48,205 nt of DNA from Blastococcus sp. KM273128 (GCF_021698975.1 NZ_SSXA01000022.1:1-48205); one strand, 5' to 3'; numbered from the stretch's first letter, positions 19,355 through 28,584 are shown. Made by a program: numbers and translations. Notes: generated by a model from the letters alone, not told the origin.

Positions 19355-20350
19355 TCACGGGCTGCAACCGGTGGCCGCCACCGCGCGCCACGCCGCCCGG
19401 GACGCCTCGTCGTGCAGCCGCCAGTCGCCGCGCCGCCCCGTGCCCTGCCAGTAGAGCCACATGCGGATGCGCGGGTGCTCGGCGATCCAGGCGGCGTCCG
19501 CCCGGATCGCCTCGACGCGCCGCTGCAGGAGGGCGGGGACGGCCCGCTCCCCCTCGCGCAGCACGTACTGGCCGTACTCGGTGATGAACAGCGGCACCCC
19601 GGTCGGCTCCATGAACTCGTACCAGTGCCGGAACGAGGGACTGGCGGTCATCGGCTCCGGATCGGCCCCGTACCAGTCCAGGCCCACGAAGTCGGCGTGC
19701 TCCTCGCCGGGCCACCACTGCGCCGGGTCGCCGATGTAGTGGGACGGCTCCGCCGGGTCCCACCAGTAGGCCATGTAGACCGGCCCCCAGTGGATGCCCG
19801 GGTTCGCCGCCTCGACCACGGCGTGGACGTGCCGCTGGAAAGCCACGAACTCGGGCCCGGTCATGTCGTTCTCCGGCTCGTGGAACGAGGTCGCGAAGAC
19901 CCCGGCGGGCACGCTGCGCGCCCACGCCGTGATCTGCGCGTCGTACCGGCCGCGCGCCGCCCCGCGGTGGTCGCCGTCCGGCGGCTTCCAGGAGACGAAG
20001 GTGCGGACGCCGGCCCCGGGATCGCCTGCGGCGGCCGACCGGCCGAAGCTGGGCGGCAGGCGCGGGTCGAAGCTCCGCCGGATCGTGAGCGGCCCCATCC
20101 GCTCGTCGGCCTCCAGGAAGGTCTCGAGGTTCGACAGCCCCGACCCGGCGTCGGCGGTCACCGCCGCACCGACCGCCAGGCACCGCGTGGCGTAGGCCGC
20201 GCCGCCCCGCAGCGTCGGGCGGTCCCGGTCGGTGACCACCGCGAGCGAGGCCACCAGCGCGACGGCACCGAGCGCGAGCAGCCACCGGCGCCGGCGGGGC
20301 CCGCGACCGGACGGGGGCCGGGTCGCTGCGGGACCGGTGCTTCCGGACAT
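19355..20350 (-). CDS. Secreted or membrane-anchored glycoside hydrolase, GH26-like
   Basis: A 331-residue protein. A short basic N-terminus is followed by one hydrophobic helix (RRRRWLLALGAVALVASLAV) that acts as signal or anchor. The rest is a TIM-barrel glycosidase: FVSWKPPDG, then FHEPENDM with the probable acid/base Glu near residue 157, then WWPGEEHADFVGLDWYG. FITEYG carries the probable nucleophile Glu near 258, and MWLYWQG follows. This pattern resembles GH26 beta-mannanases and related endo-glycanases; the substrate is unknown. Lying beside EPS genes, it may trim the exported polymer. ATG at 20350 follows GGGAG at 9-base spacing; it is divergent from the permease gene. Confidence 0.8.
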   Translation of the reverse strand: MSGSTGPAATRPPSGRGPRRRRWLLALGAVALVASLAVVTDRDRPTLRGGAAYATRCLAVGAAVTADAGSGLSNLETFLEADERMGPLTIRRSFDPRLPPSFGRSAAAGDPGAGVRTFVSWKPPDGDHRGAARGRYDAQITAWARSVPAGVFATSFHEPENDMTGPEFVAFQRHVHAVVEAANPGIHWGPVYMAYWWDPAEPSHYIGDPAQWWPGEEHADFVGLDWYGADPEPMTASPSFRHWYEFMEPTGVPLFITEYGQYVLREGERAVPALLQRRVEAIRADAAWIAEHPRIRMWLYWQGTGRRGDWRLHDEASRAAWRAVAATGCSP

Positions 20351-20589
20351 CGAGGAGGGCTCCCGGCCGACGGAGGGGTGGTCGTGCCCGCGGACCGCGG
20401 CGGGCCGCGCCGGTCGTGGGCTGGCACCACTGCACCACGCGCCCCCGCGCACCCGTGCCCCGGCGGACCCGAACCACCCTCGGGGGTGACGGCGGGACGC
20501 GGCCCGGGGACACCGGCGGGCGTCCGGGCCTACCGTGACCGGGCCACCTGTCGCCACGGGTGGGTACCGCGTGGACAGGGGGACGGAGC

Positions 20590-21630
20590 GTGGACGTGGA
20601 CGTCACGCTCGTCGTGGCCGGACTGCTGATCGGCATCGTCGTCGGCATGACGGGCATGGGCGGCGGTGCGCTGATGACACCGGTCCTCGTGCTCTTCTTC
20701 GGCGTCCCGCCGCTGGCCGCCGTCTCCAGCGACCTCGTGGTCTCCGCGGTGATGAAACCCGTGGGTGGCGTCGTCCACCTGCGCCGCGGCACGGTCGACA
20801 TGCGCCTGGTCGGGTGGCTGACCCTCGGCTCGGTCCCCGCCGCCTTCTGCGGCGTGCTGCTCACCCGGGCCCTGGGGTCGGGCACCGGGGTGCAGGAGTG
20901 GACCAAGCTCGCTCTCGGCATCGCGCTGCTCCTGGCGGCGGCGGGGCTGATCGGGAAGGCCTACCTGGCGATGGTCGACCGCGGCCGCCGGGCCGCCGAA
21001 CGGGCCCGGGTCCGCCGCGGCGGCGTGCCCGCCCCGGTGCGCGAGGAACCGGCCGACACCCCGCTGCGCACCCGGCCGCTGGCCACCGTGCTCGTCGGCG
21101 TCGTCGGCGGCGTGATCGTCGGCATGACCTCGGTCGGTTCCGGCTCGCTGATCATCATCGCGCTGCTCGCGCTCTACCCGCGGCTCAGCGCGGCCTCGCT
21201 GGTCGGGACCGACCTGGTCCAGGCCGTGCCGCTGGTCGCCTCCGCGGCGCTGGGCCACCTGCTCTTCGGCGACTTCCGCCTCGACCTGACCACCTCCCTG
21301 CTGCTGGGCTGCCTCCCCGGCGTCTACCTCGGCGCGCGGCTGTCCTCGCGGGCACCGGGCGGGCTGGTCCGCCGGGCGCTGGCCCTGGTGCTGCTCGCCT
21401 CCGGGCTGAAGCTGCTCGGCCTGGGCAACGTCGCCATGGTCGCCGTGCTGGGGGTCGTCGTCGTCGTGGGCCCGCTGCTGTGGTGGGCCGCGCGCTCCCG
21501 GCACGGGCTCCCGGCCCGGCCGCACTACCTCCGCGACGCGTGGGCCACCCGCCGGCGCCCGGAGCCGGCCGGGCCACCGGCCCCCCGGCCGTCGGCGGAC
21601 GACCGCACGCCCGCCGCCACCGACCGCTGA
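20590..21630 (+). CDS. TauE/SafE (DUF81) family membrane permease
   Basis: A 346-residue polytopic membrane protein with the two-repeat TauE/SafE architecture. Each half opens with a glycine-rich motif: GLLIGIVVGMTGMGGGALMT near the N-terminus and GGVIVGMTSVGSGSLI in the middle. About eight helices are visible, with a charged linker (RRAAERARVRRGG) between halves and a hydrophilic tail. Relatives export sulfite, sulfonates or sulfoacetate, or take up organic acids. With sulfation genes nearby a sulfur-anion substrate is tempting but unproven. GTG at 20590 follows AGGGGGA; a second GTG at 20596 is also possible. Confidence 0.85.
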   Translation: MDVDVTLVVAGLLIGIVVGMTGMGGGALMTPVLVLFFGVPPLAAVSSDLVVSAVMKPVGGVVHLRRGTVDMRLVGWLTLGSVPAAFCGVLLTRALGSGTGVQEWTKLALGIALLLAAAGLIGKAYLAMVDRGRRAAERARVRRGGVPAPVREEPADTPLRTRPLATVLVGVVGGVIVGMTSVGSGSLIIIALLALYPRLSAASLVGTDLVQAVPLVASAALGHLLFGDFRLDLTTSLLLGCLPGVYLGARLSSRAPGGLVRRALALVLLASGLKLLGLGNVAMVAVLGVVVVVGPLLWWAARSRHGLPARPHYLRDAWATRRRPEPAGPPAPRPSADDRTPAATDR

Positions 21631-21813
21631 GGCGGGACGGACCCGGCCCGCCTCCCCCATAGGGGTGGCGGCCCCCCCGAGAGCCGCCCCGGCGGGCTCC
21701 GGCGGGTGGTCCACTGACGGTCACAGGCAGATCCACGCGTGCGCCCGGGCCGACCTGGGTGCGGGCCGCCGGACGGGGCGGCCGGGAACTGCGGACTTGG
21801 GGGGACGACCACG

Positions 21814-23454
21814 GTGCCGACCGACGAGGGGCTGACCGCTGCCCGGCTGGGCGACTACTACGTGCTGATCCGCCGCCAGTGGGCCGCGGTCCTGCTGGGG
21901 CTGGTCCTGGGGGTCGCCGTCGCGCTGGCCTACCTGGTGGTGGCGCCGCGCGAGTACACCTCGGTGACCGCCGTCCTGGTGACGGCGACGGACGCCGACT
22001 CCGTCGGCGGCACCGGCCGGGACGAGATCAACCTCGACACCGAGGCGCAGCTGCTGACCTCCACCGAGACGGTCTCCGCCGCCGCCGAGGCGCTCGACGT
22101 CCCGGCCGACGAGCTGGACGACCTCGCCGACCGCGTCGGCGTCACGGTGCCGCCCAACACCGAGATCCTCCGCATCTCCTTCGTCGGGTCGAGCGCCCAG
22201 TCGGCGCAGGCCGGCGCGCGCGCCTTCGCCGACGCCTACCTCGACGGCCGTCGGGCGACCGCCGAGGACGCCCTCGAGCTCCAGGACGACGCGCTGCAGG
22301 AGCGGATCGACGTGGTGGGCGAGCAGCTCCGCCAGGCCACCGAGGCGGTCGCGACCCTGCCCAACGGCACCCCGGAGCGCGGCCGCGCCGCGGACCAGGC
22401 CGCCGCGCTGAACCAGCAGCTCGCCAGCCTGGGCGCGCAGCAGAACCAGGTCCGGTCCGAGACCGTGTCCCCGGGCCGCGTCGTCACCCGGGCCACCCTC
22501 CCCGCCTCACCGAGCAGCCCTGACCGCTACGTCACCCTCGCCGCCGGCGTCGTCCTGGGCGGCCTGCTCGGCCTCGGCGCGGCGGTCCTCCGGCACCGCA
22601 GGGACGACGTGCTGCGCGACACCCAGGACGTGCAGCGCCGTACCGGGGTGCGGGTCGTCGCGGCACCGGAGACCCCGCTGCCCGACGGGCAGGTGCGCCT
22701 CGCCGCGCCGCTCAGCGCCGACGGCCGGGCACACGCCCGGCTGCGCAACCACGTGACCACCGCACTCGCCGAGGCCCCCCGCCGGGTGGTGCTGGTGGCC
22801 GGCACCCGGCGCGGGGGCGGGACGGTCGCGGCCAACCTCGCCGCCTCCCTCGCCCGGTCCGGCGAGGAGGTCGTGCTCGTCTGCGCCGACGTGTTCGGGG
22901 CGACGGCGACCTCGCTGCTGGGCGACCGGCCGCGGGCCGGTCTCGCGGAGGTGCTCGCCGGCAACCGCACCGCACCGGAGGTGGCCGAGCGGCTCACCGC
23001 CCTCCGGGCGCTCCGGGTCGTCGGCCCCGGCCTCGACGCCGACCGGGCCGACGCCCTCCTGCAGACCCGCAACCCCCGCGCGGTCGTCGACGCGCTGCTG
23101 CAGGACGGCGCCGACGTCGTCGTCATCGAGGCGCCGGCCACCACCGAGGACACCAGCGTGCAGACGCTGGCCAACGTCGCGGAGATCGCCGTCCTGGTCC
23201 TGGAGGCCGGCCGGACGACCGCCCGGGACGTCACCGCCGCCCTCGGGCAGCTCGAGTCGATGGGCACGCCGGTCGTCGGCGCGGTGCTCGTGCGCCACGA
23301 CGACGCCCCCGCCCCCGGTGCGGACGAGCCGGCGCCGCAGGGCACCGACGCCCCGGCACCCCGCGCCCCGCGACCGGCGGACCGCCCGGACCGGGAGCGC
23401 CCGCGCGTGGCCGCGGCTCCGGTCGCCGACCCCGCCGGCCGAGCCCGGCCGTGA
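21814..23454 (+). CDS. Wzz chain-length determinant fused to a BY-kinase-like domain lacking its Walker lysine
   Basis: A 546-residue membrane protein and first gene of the EPS operon. TM1 lies at about 20-45, followed by PREYTSVTAVLV (typical Wzz), an extracytoplasmic coiled-coil region, and TM2 near 237-262. A cytoplasmic P-loop domain covers about 310-500. In active bacterial tyrosine kinases Walker A reads GxGKT/S; here it is GTRRGGGTVAANLA (330-343) with Gly at the lysine position (336). Walker B is DVVVIEAP with Glu for Asp. The tail is Pro/Ala/Arg-rich with no tyrosine cluster. It should still set polymer length or scaffold Wzy, but catalysis is doubtful. GTG at 21814 follows GGGGGGAC at 7-base spacing. 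Confidence 0.88.
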   Translation: MPTDEGLTAARLGDYYVLIRRQWAAVLLGLVLGVAVALAYLVVAPREYTSVTAVLVTATDADSVGGTGRDEINLDTEAQLLTSTETVSAAAEALDVPADELDDLADRVGVTVPPNTEILRISFVGSSAQSAQAGARAFADAYLDGRRATAEDALELQDDALQERIDVVGEQLRQATEAVATLPNGTPERGRAADQAAALNQQLASLGAQQNQVRSETVSPGRVVTRATLPASPSSPDRYVTLAAGVVLGGLLGLGAAVLRHRRDDVLRDTQDVQRRTGVRVVAAPETPLPDGQVRLAAPLSADGRAHARLRNHVTTALAEAPRRVVLVAGTRRGGGTVAANLAASLARSGEEVVLVCADVFGATATSLLGDRPRAGLAEVLAGNRTAPEVAERLTALRALRVVGPGLDADRADALLQTRNPRAVVDALLQDGADVVVIEAPATTEDTSVQTLANVAEIAVLVLEAGRTTARDVTAALGQLESMGTPVVGAVLVRHDDAPAPGADEPAPQGTDAPAPRAPRPADRPDRERPRVAAAPVADPAGRARP

Positions 23455-24875
23455 CCGCGCCGGTACCGGTCCCCGCGCGGGGACCGGCGGCCGGTGCACC
23501 GGTGGGGCGCGCGGCGGGCGGCGCGTGGCGGCCGGGCTGGCCGCTGACCGCGCTGTTCGCCTTCTACCCGGTGTGGTGGGCGCTCGGCATGGGGACGCTC
23601 ATCGTCTTCGTGCTGGCCGTCCCCATGGCCCTGGAGCTGCTGCGCCGCCGCCCGGTGCGCGTGCCCCCGGGCTTCGGGCTGTGGCTGGTGTTCCTGCTGT
23701 GGGTGGTCGCCAGCACGGTCATGCTCGGCGTCGACCCCGCCGGGACCCTCCCGGGCGAGGCCGCCGACCGGGTCGTCTCCGTCGGCTTCAACCTCGCCGG
23801 GTACGTCGCCGTCGCCGTCGCGATGCTGTACCTCGGCAACCTGACCGAGGAGGAGTACCCGCGGTCGCGCGCCGTGCGGCACCTCGGCGGGCTGTTCGTC
23901 GTCGTGGTCGCCGGCGGGCTGCTGGGCACGTTCGCCGACCAGTTCTCCTTCACGTCCCCGGTCGAGATGCTGCTGCCCGACTCTGTCGCCCGGAACGCGT
24001 TCGTGCAGAACCTCGTGCACCCGACGGCGGCCCAGCTGCAGGAGGTGCTCGGCTACACCGCCGGGCGCCCGGCCGCCCCGTTCGGCTACACCAACACCTG
24101 GGGCTACGCGCTGAGCCTGCTGCTGGGCTGGTTCGCGATCGGCTGGCTGCGCCGGCCCGGCGCTCGGCGGCTCGCCGGCGTGCTGGTGCTCGCCCTGGCC
24201 GCGATCCCGGTGGTGCACTCGCTGAACCGCGGGGTGTGGATCGGGCTGGGGCTCACCGTCCTGTTCGCCGCGCTGTGGCTGGCCCGCAACGGCAACCTCG
24301 GCGCCCTGCTGGGGCTGGCGGTGTCGGTCGTGCTGGTCGTCGTGCTGGTGCTCACCACCCCGCTGACCTCGACGATCCAGCAGCGCCTGGACAACCCCAA
24401 GAGCGACGGGATCCGCGGGTTCACCGTCAGCCGCACCCTCGAGGTCGTCCAGGAGTCGCCGGTGCTCGGCTTCGGCTCCACCCGGCGGGCGCTGGGCAGC
24501 AGCAACTCGATCGCCGTCGGCCGCGACGAGGACTGCTCCAACTGCGGCAACCCGCTGCTGGGCAGCAACGGCCAGCTGTGGCTGCTCCTCATCGCCCAGG
24601 GGGTCGTCGGCGCCGCGCTCTACCTCGGCTTCTTCACCCGGGTGCTGTGGGCCTACCGGCGGGACCGCTCGGCGCTGGCCGCCGCCGCGTTCCTCTCGAT
24701 CGGGCTGCCGTTCGTCTACATGTTCCTCTACAACGCGCTGGTGGTCCCCCTGCTGATCTCCTTCCTCTCGGTCGCCCTGCTGTGGCGCAACGACCAGGCC
24801 CGCCGCGCCGAGGCCGGCAGCACCGCCGGTCCGGGCAGCCGCGCGCCCGGCCTGGTCGCGGGGAGTGCCCGGTGA
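23451..24875 (+). CDS. Wzy/WaaL-type O-antigen polymerase or ligase
   Basis: A 474-residue membrane protein with about ten to twelve helices. The large periplasmic loop and its landmarks fit the Wzy_C family: HSLNRGVWIGLGLTVLF, then the loop with TSTIQQRLDN, EVVQESPVLGFGSTRR, and NGQLWLLLIAQGVVGAALY. It would polymerise lipid-linked repeat units or ligate the polymer outside the membrane. A cysteine pair (CSNC) in the loop is unusual and may form a disulfide. It overlaps the Wzz gene in a GTGA and the next gene in another GTGA. Confidence 0.9.
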   Translation: MTAPVPVPARGPAAGAPVGRAAGGAWRPGWPLTALFAFYPVWWALGMGTLIVFVLAVPMALELLRRRPVRVPPGFGLWLVFLLWVVASTVMLGVDPAGTLPGEAADRVVSVGFNLAGYVAVAVAMLYLGNLTEEEYPRSRAVRHLGGLFVVVVAGGLLGTFADQFSFTSPVEMLLPDSVARNAFVQNLVHPTAAQLQEVLGYTAGRPAAPFGYTNTWGYALSLLLGWFAIGWLRRPGARRLAGVLVLALAAIPVVHSLNRGVWIGLGLTVLFAALWLARNGNLGALLGLAVSVVLVVVLVLTTPLTSTIQQRLDNPKSDGIRGFTVSRTLEVVQESPVLGFGSTRRALGSSNSIAVGRDEDCSNCGNPLLGSNGQLWLLLIAQGVVGAALYLGFFTRVLWAYRRDRSALAAAAFLSIGLPFVYMFLYNALVVPLLISFLSVALLWRNDQARRAEAGSTAGPGSRAPGLVAGSAR

Positions 24876-26101
24876 GCGGCGACCGGCTGGCGCACCTCAC
24901 CGAGGTGGCCCCCGCGCTCTGGCCGACCCCGCACGCGGTCACCGTCGGCCGGCCCGCCGCCGAGGGGGCGCAGACGGTCGCCGAGTACCTGCTGCTGCCC
25001 AGCGCGCGCCACCCGCGGCTGCTGGCCCCGACCGGCCGCCGGGCCGCCTCCGCCGTCGTCCGGCACCACGGCGAGGGCCGGCACGCCGCCGCCCGGTTCC
25101 AGGCCGCCGTGCTCGCCCTCGGCCTGCGCGCGGGGCTGGGGCCGGTGGTCTGGCGCCGGCGCCTGCAGGTGCGCGCGCCGCGCGGGGCCGCCGGCGGCGG
25201 TCTGCTCGACCACCTGGGCACCGTGCTGGACCGCGAGGTGGTCATGGGCATGCACCTGGGCCCGCCGCGGGCCAATCGCAAGCCGGTGCTGCAGCTGCTG
25301 GACCCGGCCGGGCGGACCCTCGCCTACGCCAAGCTCGGCGTCGACGCCCTGACCGACGCGCTCGTCGGCCAGGAGGCCGCGGCGCTGGCCGCGCTGGCGG
25401 GCGCCGGGACCGGCTCGGTCCGGGTGCCCGAGCTCCTGCACGACGGCACGTGGTTGGGCCACCGGCTGCTCGTGCAGTCGGCGCTGCCGGTCTGGCAGCC
25501 GCGCCGCCCGCTGGACGCCGCGGGGCTGGCCGCCGCGGCCGGCGAGATCGCCGCGATCGGGCGGGTGGACGACGTCGTCCTCACCGCGTCGGCCTACTGG
25601 CAGGAGCTGCGTTCCCGGCTCGACCGGCTGCCGGACGGGCCCGCCGCCGCACGGCTCCGGGCGTCGGTCGACCGGATCGGCCGGGCGGCCGGCGGCGCGC
25701 GGCTCTCCTTCGGCGCCTCCCACGGCGACTGGACGCCGTGGAACATGGCCGCGGTCGCCGGGGGGCTGCTGGTGTGGGACTGGGAGCGGTTCCGCACGGC
25801 CGTGCCGGTCGGCTTCGACCTGCTCCACCACCGGCTGCAGAGCGGTCTGGTGGCCCGGCTCGAGGACCCGCCCGCGGCGGCCGCCGACGCCGTGCTCGGC
25901 GCCGGCCGGCTCCTCGCGCCGCTGGCCCTCGCGCCGCGCACCGGGCTGCTCACCGCGCTGCTCTACTCGGCCGACCTGGCCACCCGCTACCTGGCCGACC
26001 GCCAGCTCGAGGCGGGGGCCCGCCTCGGGGACGTCGGGGCGTGGCTGCTGCCCGCCCTGGACCGGGGCACCACCGCACTCGAGGGAGAGACCTGGACATG
26101 A
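24872..26101 (+). CDS. Kinase-fold (APH/choline-kinase-like) protein in the EPS operon
   Basis: A 409-residue soluble protein. Residues about 1-120 form an N-terminal part of unknown type (TVAEYLLLPS, VVRHHGEGRHAAARF). The C-terminal part has the aminoglycoside phosphotransferase/protein-kinase fold signature: HGDWTPWNM with catalytic Asp286 and Asn291, and VWDWERF with the Mg-binding Asp303 (the DFG equivalent). A lysine in LAYAKLGVDA may bind ATP. The substrate may be a sugar or lipid-linked intermediate of the polymer; antibiotic resistance is unlikely from context. GTG at 24872 follows GGGAG at 6-base spacing. It overlaps its neighbours by 4 bases on both sides, fixing it as part of the operon. 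Confidence 0.8.
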   Translation: MSGDRLAHLTEVAPALWPTPHAVTVGRPAAEGAQTVAEYLLLPSARHPRLLAPTGRRAASAVVRHHGEGRHAAARFQAAVLALGLRAGLGPVVWRRRLQVRAPRGAAGGGLLDHLGTVLDREVVMGMHLGPPRANRKPVLQLLDPAGRTLAYAKLGVDALTDALVGQEAAALAALAGAGTGSVRVPELLHDGTWLGHRLLVQSALPVWQPRRPLDAAGLAAAAGEIAAIGRVDDVVLTASAYWQELRSRLDRLPDGPAAARLRASVDRIGRAAGGARLSFGASHGDWTPWNMAAVAGGLLVWDWERFRTAVPVGFDLLHHRLQSGLVARLEDPPAAAADAVLGAGRLLAPLALAPRTGLLTALLYSADLATRYLADRQLEAGARLGDVGAWLLPALDRGTTALEGETWT

Positions 26102-26985
26102 TGCAGCGACTGAAGCGCTCGGCCACCGCCAAGCGCCTGGCGCAGACCGCCACCACCTCGTTCGGGCGGGTGACCAGCGGCGCCCGCATGTCCCCCGGCT
26201 TCCTCGTCATCGGCGGCCAGCGGTGCGGCACGACGTCGATGTACCGCACGCTCAGCCAGCACCCCGCGGTGCTCAAGGCCGTGCTGCACAAGGGCGTGCA
26301 CTACTTCGACACCAGCTACGGCAAGGGCATGGGCTGGTACCGCAGCCACTTCCCGCTGGAGGCCACCGCGAGCCGGGTCGAGCGGCGCACGGGCACCCGG
26401 CCGCTGACCTTCGAGTCGAGCCCGTACTACATGTTCCACCCGCTGGCTGCCGAGCGGATCGACCGCGACCTCCCCGGGGTCAAGGTGATCGTGCTGTTGC
26501 GCGACCCGGTGGAGCGCGCGTACTCCGCCCACGCCCACGAGCTGGCCCGCGGCTTCGAGACCGAGGACTTCGAGACGGCGCTGGCGCTGGAGGACGAGCG
26601 GCTGGCCGGGGAGGCCGAGCGGCTCGCCGCCGACCCCTCCTACTACAGCCACAGCCACCAGCACCACGGCTACCTCCAGCGCGGGCGCTACGTCGAGCAC
26701 CTCGAGCGGCTCGAGTCGGTGTTCGGCCGCGACCGCATGCACGTCGTCGACAGCCACGCCTTCTTCACCGACCCCGAGCCGGTCCACGACGCGGTGCTGC
26801 GCTTCCTGGGCCTGCCGCACACCGGCTACCCGGTGTTCGAGCGGCACAACGCCCGCCCCCGCTCGCCGATGCCCGACGAGCTGCGGGCCCGGCTGGAGGA
26901 GCACTTCGCCCCGCACGACGAGCGGCTGGCGGCCTGGCTCGGGCACCCGGTGAGCTGGCGGGCGCAGGGTGTCCCGCTCGCCTGA
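26098..26985 (+). CDS. PAPS-dependent sulfotransferase (1 of 3)
   Basis: A 295-residue cytoplasmic sulfotransferase of the heparan-sulfate/NodH-like type. The 5'-phosphosulfate loop is VIGGQRCGTTSMYRTL near residues 40-56, with HKGVHYFDTSYGKGMGWYR after it. The 3'-phosphate site is VIVLLRDPVERAYSAHAHEL, with the typical RDP and Ser. It transfers sulfate from PAPS to a hydroxyl, here probably a sugar of the repeat unit. ATG at 26098 overlaps the kinase-fold stop (ATGA); a second ATG directly follows. The next gene starts within its last 17 bases. Confidence 0.9.
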   Translation: MMQRLKRSATAKRLAQTATTSFGRVTSGARMSPGFLVIGGQRCGTTSMYRTLSQHPAVLKAVLHKGVHYFDTSYGKGMGWYRSHFPLEATASRVERRTGTRPLTFESSPYYMFHPLAAERIDRDLPGVKVIVLLRDPVERAYSAHAHELARGFETEDFETALALEDERLAGEAERLAADPSYYSHSHQHHGYLQRGRYVEHLERLESVFGRDRMHVVDSHAFFTDPEPVHDAVLRFLGLPHTGYPVFERHNARPRSPMPDELRARLEEHFAPHDERLAAWLGHPVSWRAQGVPLA

Positions 26986-28579
26986 CACCGCCGTCCCGCT
27001 GGACGGCGCTCCCCCGGCCCCGGCCGGCTCGGCCCGGGACCGGGCCGGCCTGCGCGGGCTGGCCCGCGGGGGTGCGCTGAGCCTGGCGGGCGCGGGCGTC
27101 TCCGCCGTCAGCGGGGTGCTCGTCGTCCTGGTGGTCACCCGGACGCTGCCCCAGGACACCGCGGGCATCTTCTTCACCCTCACGTCGGTCTTCCTGATCG
27201 CCGGGATGACCGCCCGCCTGGGCACCGGCACGGGGCTGGTCTACGCCATCTCCCGCGCGCACGGCCTGGGGACCGCGGGCCGCGTCCCCGGCTTCCTGTG
27301 GGTGGCCCTGACCCCGGTCGTCGGGCTGTCGCTGGTGCTGGCCGGCGTCCTGCTGCTGGCCGCCGAGCCGCTCGCCCGGCTCTTCACCGACGACGACGTC
27401 GGCAGCACCGCCACCGCGCTGCGGGTGCTGGCGGCCCTGCTGCCGCTGACCACCGTCTCGGACACGCTCGTCGCGGCCACCCGCGGGCACGGGCCGATCC
27501 TGCCCACGGTCGTCGTCGACAAGGTCGGCCGCCCGGTGGTGCAGCTCGCCGCCGTGGCCGCGGTGGCCGCGGGCGGCTCGGTCGTCGCGGTCACCGCCGC
27601 CTGGGCGGCGCCGTGGGTGCTGTCCGCCCTCGTCGCCGGCTGGTGGCTGGCCCGGCTGCAGCGCCCGCACACCGCGCCGCGGACCGGCCCCCGGGTGGCC
27701 GCGGGGACGTGGCGGGAGTTCTGGGCGTTCACCGGCCCGCGTGCGGTCACCAGCGTCGTCCAGCTCGCCCTGCAGCGGCTGGACATCGTCCTGCTCACGC
27801 TCCTCGCCGGCCCCGTCCCGGCCGCGGTCTACACCGCGGCCACCCGGTTCCTCGTGGTCGGGCAGTTCGTCAACCAGGCGCTGGCCGGCGTCGTCGAGCC
27901 GCGGCTGAGCCGGCTGCTCGCCGTCGGCGACCGCGCCGCGGCGACCACCGTGTACCGCACCGCCACCGGGTGGCTGGTCCTGCTGTGCTGGCCGTTCTAC
28001 CTGCTCGTCATGACCTACGCCGACGGCCTGCTCGACTGGTTCGGACCCGGCTACGACGCGGGGGTCACGGTGGTGCTCGTCCTGGCCGCCACCATGCTCC
28101 TCGCCACGTCGATCGGCATGGTCGACGTCGTGCTGCTCATGGGCGGCCGCTCCCGGTGGAACCTGGGCAACGCGCTGCTCGCCCTCACCGTCAACGTCGT
28201 CGTCGACCTGCTGCTCATCCCGTCGATGGGGCTGCTCGGCGCGGCCGTCGGCTGGGCGGCGGCCATCAGCGTCAACAACCTCCTGCCGCTGGCGCAGGTG
28301 TGGCGGTCGCTGCGCATGCACCCGTTCGGCGCCGGCACGGGGACGGCGGTGGCGCTGTCCCTGGGCTGCTTCGCCCTCCTGCCGCTGCTCGTCCGGCTGG
28401 TCGCCGGTGACGGCCTCCTGCCCGCCGTGACCGCGACCGGTCTCGGCGTCGCCCTCTACGCCGCCGGCTACTGGCGGCTGCGCCGCGTGCTGGCGCTGGA
28501 CAGCCTCCGCGCGCTGCCGCGGGCGACACCCCCACGATCCCCCGATGCCGCGCTCGACGGCGTCCCTCCGGTGAGGTGA
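26969..28579 (+). CDS. Wzx-type polysaccharide flippase (MOP superfamily)
   Basis: A 536-residue membrane protein with 12 to 14 helices. The start ARGGALSLAGAGVSAVSGVL and the middle motif FTGPRAVTSVVQLALQRLD match the polysaccharide biosynthesis/MATE family that flips undecaprenyl-linked repeat units outwards. GTG at 26969 lies inside the preceding sulfotransferase gene (17-base overlap), and its stop meets the next gene. With Wzz and Wzy it completes the Wzx/Wzy set. Confidence 0.9.
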   Translation: MSRSPDTAVPLDGAPPAPAGSARDRAGLRGLARGGALSLAGAGVSAVSGVLVVLVVTRTLPQDTAGIFFTLTSVFLIAGMTARLGTGTGLVYAISRAHGLGTAGRVPGFLWVALTPVVGLSLVLAGVLLLAAEPLARLFTDDDVGSTATALRVLAALLPLTTVSDTLVAATRGHGPILPTVVVDKVGRPVVQLAAVAAVAAGGSVVAVTAAWAAPWVLSALVAGWWLARLQRPHTAPRTGPRVAAGTWREFWAFTGPRAVTSVVQLALQRLDIVLLTLLAGPVPAAVYTAATRFLVVGQFVNQALAGVVEPRLSRLLAVGDRAAATTVYRTATGWLVLLCWPFYLLVMTYADGLLDWFGPGYDAGVTVVLVLAATMLLATSIGMVDVVLLMGGRSRWNLGNALLALTVNVVVDLLLIPSMGLLGAAVGWAAAISVNNLLPLAQVWRSLRMHPFGAGTGTAVALSLGCFALLPLLVRLVAGDGLLPAVTATGLGVALYAAGYWRLRRVLALDSLRALPRATPPRSPDAALDGVPPVR

Positions 28580-28584
28580 ACCGC

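Noticed and set aside
24872..26101. Aminoglycoside resistance gene
   Set aside because: It has the fold, but sits overlapped inside an EPS operon and has a long extra N-terminal domain.
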